From NCBI GenBank assembly GCA_024811115.1, contig JAKOGH010000051.1:434001-498000 (forward strand): DNA of 64,000 nucleotides, given 5' to 3'. Origin of the DNA: Terana coerulea. Its lineage: Eukaryota; Basidiomycota; Agaricomycetes; Polyporales; Phanerochaetaceae. A model generated the notes under the pieces. It had not been told where the DNA came from. It did not search any database and saw only the letters and a program-made list of their open reading frames with translations. The position numbers and the translations under genes were made by a program. Shown here in pieces: positions 59,058-64,000 of the stretch (its first letter is position 1; every line of letters starts with the position of its first letter).

Positions 59058-61360
59058 TGTTGGTAGAAGGTAAGGTCGGGGGTGACGCTGGAGTACGAGG
59101 TGTCCAGGTGAAGAGGAGGAGGTGCGCTATTGCTCTGCTGTCTCTCTCTCCACTGCTCTCCTCCCTTTTATGCAGATCACTGCGCCCACAGCTGTCACCG
59201 TGCGCGGCCACACATTCTTGTGGAGACAAAAGCGGCTGCCTGGCAACGGCGGCGGGCGTGCGGGTTGCAAGCGCGGCGGGTGAGTGCCGCTCCGTGCAGT
59301 TGTCAGGCAAGAATAGCAAAGGCGAGGGAGACGACGACCCTTACTGCACGGAAGCCAGGCACGACTGCCACCGGCGACGCGCGCATCGCACGGCGCGTGC
59401 ACCCCTTATTGTGTGCGCTGCGCGGCACATTGACGGGGTAGCGGCGCGCGTGGGCCGCGAGGTGCGCACACAATTGCACTGTTGGCACGCTGGACACGCG
59501 CCCGCAGGCTGTTCCTGGCCATTTTGACTGCCTTCCCTCGCCGGAAGTTTCTCATTGTCAAGATCGGACTCGATCACCCGGCCATTGGACGGATGCAAAT
59601 CCTCTTGCCACGCTTTGCCTCCCAAGGTGAAGATGTCATCGAGAGTATTACAATAAGGGGTTCTAGACCCTCCCGTGGAAGCTGTGCCCCAATCTTGCGC
59701 TCGAACTCTCAAGTAATGACCCGGAGGTGAGTTCATCCTCTTCATGTTCGTGAATCTTATCCTCAAATGTATGGGTTTGCAGAGCATTTTGTGCCATTTG
59801 TATCGAGCCAAGCCACGTTTTCGAATATCTGACCGGGTTGACGCTTTCACGCTTGCCAAGCGCCCATCTTATTGTTTGCACCGAATCACGGTCTCTTTAG
59901 AAGACAGCATTCCTAAGCCCAACTGTGGGTTTCTATATCGAAGTCACGCCGAACAAAGCAGGTGCTTCTCAGCCGAGCTTAGACCCGCGCCCAGACGCAG
60001 ACGGCCACTCGGCGCTTGGAGACACGGTGCGCGCGACATTCATTCGTCAATGAGCGGCGTTGAGAAAAGTAAAGGAATAGAATGTTGGTACTGTGGCGAC
60101 TTTCAACATTGTTCTGCTGCGCGGCTTCGATGTGCATGACTTTCGGGGTTTCTGTAACCACTGAATGTTGTGGCTTAGTATCAACATCTACGCCAAATCT
60201 ACGCAGTACTGACTTGGTACTGACTGCCAATGTGCTGATGAACATGATCAGAACTCGAGGCAACTCGCAGTTGTACAGCGGTTGTGATATAGAGTGCATT
60301 ACATACTTAAACTTGCGTCTGACCGATCTTGTCCGTGAGATGGAAAGTGTAGTCGGCCCTACGCGTTATTTGATGCTTGTACTTACTTAAATAGGAAAGG
60401 CGCATCACCTTGTGGCGTCCCGCCCGATCAAAGAGGTAGGCGTCGTCAATGTGCGATGCGCACTGGCAGTGGCCGCACCGTGAGATAACGACGGGTTTGG
60501 TTCACGATAATCGATAATGTCCTGCCGCCGTGCGCCGTCCAGCTAGCAATATTTGAGACTCTGCGAGCACCAGATATTTTACATAGTAAGCAATGCTCGA
60601 ACATTGTGAGGCACCAGCGGGCCCACCACTCAGGCGCGTCACCAAGTAGCGGTGTTACTTATATCGAGTTTTGTACCAACAAATCCGTTACATGGTCGCT
60701 CGAATATCTTGCGCGCGGTCATGGTTTTACGCTGAACCTTTCCACAGGGGTTATGGCCCGCACGTTCCCAATCAATTTTAGCACATGACAAGGTTGACGC
60801 CCTCAAGCTTCCCAAAAGTTCTCATTAGAAGTCGTTCATGGGAGAACCCTTATTGTGTTACATATCCTCATGGACTCGATGGAAGCCTACTTTGCTTCTC
60901 ATCTTAGAGACTGCTCTCTCGTTCGCTGCGTCAGGGAACAAAGCCCCACTAGGCAAAGCCGCAATCTCGTAGGCAAGCTCAGAGTCCGCGTCGACTAGCC
61001 CTCAGACAGGCAGGCGCATCCAAAGCATAGGAATGTCAATCATAATCATGGGCGTAATGTCATAGGCGATGTATAGGTGTACAAATGCGCGATGGTCCAA
61101 TTAATCCTCCTCATCCACTATATTCCTACAACAATTGTTCCCAAGCCCAGCCCATCTAAACCCTGTTGTACATGTCGAAGAACGAAGCGATGCGGTATAA
61201 ATTACGCGCGGATGGTCGAAAAGAGTTGAGCGGCGCCCTGAACGAAGAGCGGACGCCGTCGTGGTCATGAACAAAGACCTCTGGTGAGGCTGTTGAAGTG
61301 TGTATGAGCGTCCGGCTCAGAGAAAATCAAACAGTGACAACGTACCGATGTTTTCGTTAA
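59058..61360. other. Long intergenic between pheromone precursors 3 and 2
   Basis: About 2.3 kb. Minus-strand reading at 59525-59670 gives a protein-like stretch (TLDDIFTLGGKAWQEDLHP) inside a longer open frame at 59341-59859, without a domain I can name. No receptor gene was found. Confidence 0.4.
59165..59172 (-). promoter_or_regulatory. TATA-like box of pheromone precursor 3
   Basis: The minus strand reads CATAAAAG, about 110 bases upstream of the ATG at 59057. Confidence 0.55.
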
Positions 61361-61477
61361 TCATGCGATGACGCAGGAACCACCGCTGGCCCTGCCGCTG
61401 CTGCCGCTCTCCTCATCATGAGGGATTTGTGGTTGCTCGGAAGCGATGGGAGACGCGAGGGTGAAGAAGGAGTCCAT
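61361..61477 (-). CDS. Farnesylated mating-pheromone precursor (no. 2)
   Basis: An intact 38-residue frame: MDSFFTLASPIASEQP, then QIPHDEESGSSGRAS, ending GGSCVIA and TGA at 61361-61363. It has the same features as precursor 1, with LASPI in both leaders and the CVIA box. The acidic DEE is the likely processing point. After the stop, the strand shows a GTACGTT donor-like site, so an intron in the 3' untranslated part is possible. The promoter has a TATATAA box 120 bases upstream. Confidence 0.88.
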   Translation of the reverse strand: MDSFFTLASPIASEQPQIPHDEESGSSGRASGGSCVIA

Positions 61478-62657
61478 TGCAGGTGTGGGTGTAAGGGTGA
61501 GGAGACGAGGAGTCGAGGTGGTGTCGCGGGGTGGCGAGCTCGTCTGGTGAAGGTGCAATGCGATCTGAGGAAGGTAAGGGAGCGACCCTGAGCCCTTATA
61601 TACGCGAGCCCTCTGCAGGGACAACGGAAACAAAAACGAGATCGGGCACGAACCTCGGATGTTCGTGGCGTTGCGGATGCACTTCCCGGTTCGCAAGGCC
61701 GAAGCGCGCAGAGCTTACCTTTATTGTGTTCGGTCACTGCGTGCCTGGAGTTATTCTCTTGCGGCCACGGTGCACACAATTGGACTTCCCGGGGATATCA
61801 GCCATCGGCCTCCAATCGGGTGAACGCGCGGGGACGCAAGCCGTTGGGCGAGAGTGTCAAGGCGTCTACCAAAGCCGTCAATGCAAACACAATAAGCAGG
61901 CATCACCGCATTGCAGGCCATGTCATCCGGAGCACGCTGTGCAGCACGGTTTATGTCGGGCATGCCTGGTGCTGCATAGATACGTGCACACAGACACTCC
62001 CAAGGCCAAGGCCCTTACGCCGGAGCAGCTCCGTGCAGCACTGCCTACGGGACTCGGGTGTACGGGTACGACACATGTCACTGGTCATGGCAGAATACGT
62101 CCAGAGGAATATAGACGAAGGGTAAGGCTGGTGAGGAACATATCAAGATTGCAGGCAGCCTAGGGCTCGCGCATTGAAGAGCGCACGGGTTGGCCATGGC
62201 GTCGCAATCGGAACAGGTTTCCGCGATGCAGTTCCCCAAGATCGCGAGCATAGAAGGACAAGACAATAAGCGTTGCGGCTTATCATCTGGGGCGTCGTCG
62301 CCGAGGGGCAAGAGTGATTACATGAACGTGAACATTTGCAGATGGTATGTCTGTGGGTTCAGATGAGCGGTTGGGCAGAGACAAGGAATCAGGAAATGAT
62401 TTTTCAATGAAGACGACATTCAAGTGATGGAGAATGTTAAAGAATATTGTCAGGAGTGGGCAGCACGACATCGACGGGCCACAACAGGCCACAACCCGCT
62501 GCAGCAGACGTTGTGGCACGAGCGCTCTCGACACGCCGGCACCTGCCGCAACTGTACAGTCCCTCCAGCCACTGACTAAGCGCCCGCTCTCCCACGCGGG
62601 CTTCATCCAGCAAAGCCCAAGGTAGGACCCGACGACACAACCGGCAGTGAAGACGAC
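61478..62657. other. Divergent intergenic, pheromone precursor 2 and RPL11
   Basis: Upstream regions of two divergent genes; nothing else was recognised in about 1.2 kb. Confidence 0.45.
61596..61602 (-). promoter_or_regulatory. TATA box of pheromone precursor 2
   Basis: The minus strand reads GTATATAA about 120 bases upstream of the ATG at 61477. Confidence 0.65.
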
Positions 62658-63364
62658 ATGGTGAGCAGCGAACTCATGCAGAAATTCAACGAGATGCTTA
62701 GACGAGTCGTTGCTGGCAGGCCGAACAAAAGACTGCCCCCACCAACCCCATGAAGGAGGTCCGCATTGACAAGCTGGTCCTCAGTGCGTCCCAGCCCTCG
62801 TTATGACCCTCTATGCACAGTGCTGAACCTAGGCTCCCAAACCATGTAGACATCTCCGTCGGCGAGTCTGGAGATCGTTTGACACGAGCGTCGAAGGTGC
62901 TCGAGCAGCTTACCGGCCAAACACCCGTCACCTCCAAGGCCCGCTACACCGTCCGCACGTTCGGCATCCGTCGTAACGAGAAGATCGCGGTGCACGTCAC
63001 CATCCGCGGCCCCAAGGCCGAGGAGATTCTTGAGCGCGGCCTCAAGGTCAAGGAGTACGAGCTCCGCCGCCGCAACTTCTCCGAGACCGGCAACTTCGGT
63101 TTCGGCATTCAGGAGCACATCGACTTGGGAGCCCGCTACGACCCCGGCATCGGTATCTTCGGAATGGACTTCTACGTCGTCATGGGCCGGCCAGGTGCCC
63201 GTGTAGCACGGAGGAAGCAGAAGCGTGCCCGCGTCGGCTCGCAACACAGGGTGAAGAAGGAGGACACCATGGCATGGTTCAAGCAGCGGTTCGATGGTAT
63301 CATCCTGGTACGTAGTACAGCCACTGCGCACAACTTCGACTACTCACCCCCTATGCAGAAGTAA
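62658..63364 (+). CDS. RPL11: 60S ribosomal protein L11 (uL5)
   Basis: Component of the large ribosomal subunit that contacts 5S rRNA in the central protuberance. The first coding exon is only the ATG (62658-62660), followed directly by a GTGAGC donor. Exon 2 (from about 62721) reads [19 protein letters not shown]. After another intron come [60 protein letters not shown] and [20 protein letters not shown], then [14 protein letters not shown] last intron near 63309-63358 leaves AAG TAA. The length of about 176 residues is normal. This start is chosen because fungal and animal L11 proteins begin with a short Met-Ala leader before NPM. Confidence 0.94.
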
Positions 63365-63636
63365 TCTATAACCATTCTATTCTGCTTTGTATGACTTCCG
63401 TCGTCTGTCGCTATGATTATTGCACGCCATGTACCCACATGCACCACTCCTCAACCGGAGGTTTCTTTTCTTATCGGGCACGCTGTACAATAACCATGAA
63501 CTGCGATGGCATGCGTGGATGAAAATACACGGTGAGATGTCATTATAACGTCAAGTGATACAAAGCAATGCAGAGCAACGAAACTGAATACACTTTAAAT
63601 ACATACGCAAGTCGTTAACCCGTGGTCTGTGTTTCA
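63365..63636. other. Convergent intergenic, RPL11 and the partial gene
   Basis: This is the 3' flank of two convergent genes with no further feature. Confidence 0.5.
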
Positions 63637-64000
63637 TTAAGCAGTTGATCCTTCAATTGCCCACCTCCACGTCCTCGCCTCTATCTTCCACCCTTTTCGC
63701 ATACCATTCTCGATCTCACTGGTCAAGATGCCAATGCCGTCATTATCGAAGAGGAAATGGCTTTCATCGAGATTTCGATGAAGGATTTCCACCTTGGGAG
63801 CTTCTCTGGAGGGCTCTTGCTTGTCTGCAGCGACTTCCGGGCCCGTCGATCGTACTGGCTCAGCGGCCTCAACAACCCTACGCTCTGCAGACTTGCTCTC
63901 CGTGGATGCGGACGGAGTTGCGCCGGTTGGGCATTTGGCGGTAGGACGTTTGTCGTTCTCCGCAACCGGCTCAACCTCCTCACTCTTGCCATCATTGCTC
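63637..64000 (-). CDS. C-terminal part of an unidentified acidic protein
   Basis: An open minus-strand frame runs from the window edge to a TAA at 63637-63639, about 120 codons with no ATG needed inside. It is Glu/Ala/Ser-rich and disordered at first (KSEEVEPVAENDKRPTAK), then has a more ordered end: EILHRNLDESHFLFDNDGIG and WKIEARTWRWAIEGSTA. I recognise no domain. Convergence with RPL11 and codon-like composition support a real gene whose 5' part lies beyond the window. The overlapping frame starting with Met at 63995 is judged a shadow. Confidence 0.5.
   Translation of the reverse strand, partial: SNDGKSEEVEPVAENDKRPTAKCPTGATPSASTESKSAERRVVEAAEPVRSTGPEVAADKQEPSREAPKVEILHRNLDESHFLFDNDGIGILTSEIENGMRKGWKIEARTWRWAIEGSTA

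Noticed and set aside
61531..62163. A 210-codon plus-strand frame upstream of RPL11
   Set aside because: It overlaps the promoter of pheromone precursor 2, has no recognisable domain and lacks codon-like structure.

Overview
This window is nuclear DNA from a filamentous basidiomycete, most likely a wood-decay Agaricomycete of polypore type. The evidence is: many short GT-AG introns (about 45-70 bases) inside nearly every gene, basidiomycete-style F-box, WSC/DUF1996 and chitin deacetylase proteins, and several farnesylated mating-pheromone precursor genes. No rRNA, tRNA, CRISPR array or intact autonomous transposon was seen.

Layout. 1-5.5 kb: conserved housekeeping genes on the + strand, namely the 3' end of a UFD4/TRIP12 HECT ubiquitin ligase, PHF5A/RDS3 (SF3b splicing factor) and RPT4 (26S proteasome ATPase), followed by a decayed copy of the RPT4 3' end. 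6.8-18 kb: two inverted paralogous serine carboxypeptidases flank a GPI-type chitin deacetylase and the PSO2/SNM1 cross-link repair nuclease. 19-23.5 kb: a Sec1/Munc18 protein converges on an oxaloacetate hydrolase/PEP-mutase family enzyme. 26-31 kb: a DUF1996+WSC cell-surface protein and an F-box protein. 33-42.7 kb: a disordered nuclear-type protein, an unknown multi-pass membrane protein, a carnitine acetyltransferase carrying both a mitochondrial presequence and a peroxisomal tail, and an EI24/RRT8-like membrane protein. 44.8-57.6 kb: an inverted, damaged F-box paralog, an intronless unknown protein, a 249-bp MITE-like element, an adenosylhomocysteinase gene fragment, a conserved hypothetical protein and an M20 peptidase. 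62.6-64 kb: ribosomal protein L11 and the end of an unidentified gene.

The main find is a dispersed set of five small lipopeptide pheromone precursor genes (25.4, 43.7, 52.5, 58.9 and 61.4 kb). Each encodes about 38-41 residues, starts MD, carries an acidic processing region and ends in the CAAX box CVIA or CIIA. Most have a TATA box 95-160 bases upstream. Four share an unusual Gly/Ser-rich predicted mature peptide. No STE3-type receptor is visible. The region therefore looks like part of, or an outlier of, a pheromone/receptor (mating-type B) locus.

A technical theme runs through the window. At least eight otherwise intact coding frames are broken by one missing base, mostly in short homopolymers. 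This looks like uncorrected sequence error rather than gene death, so pseudogene calls need care.
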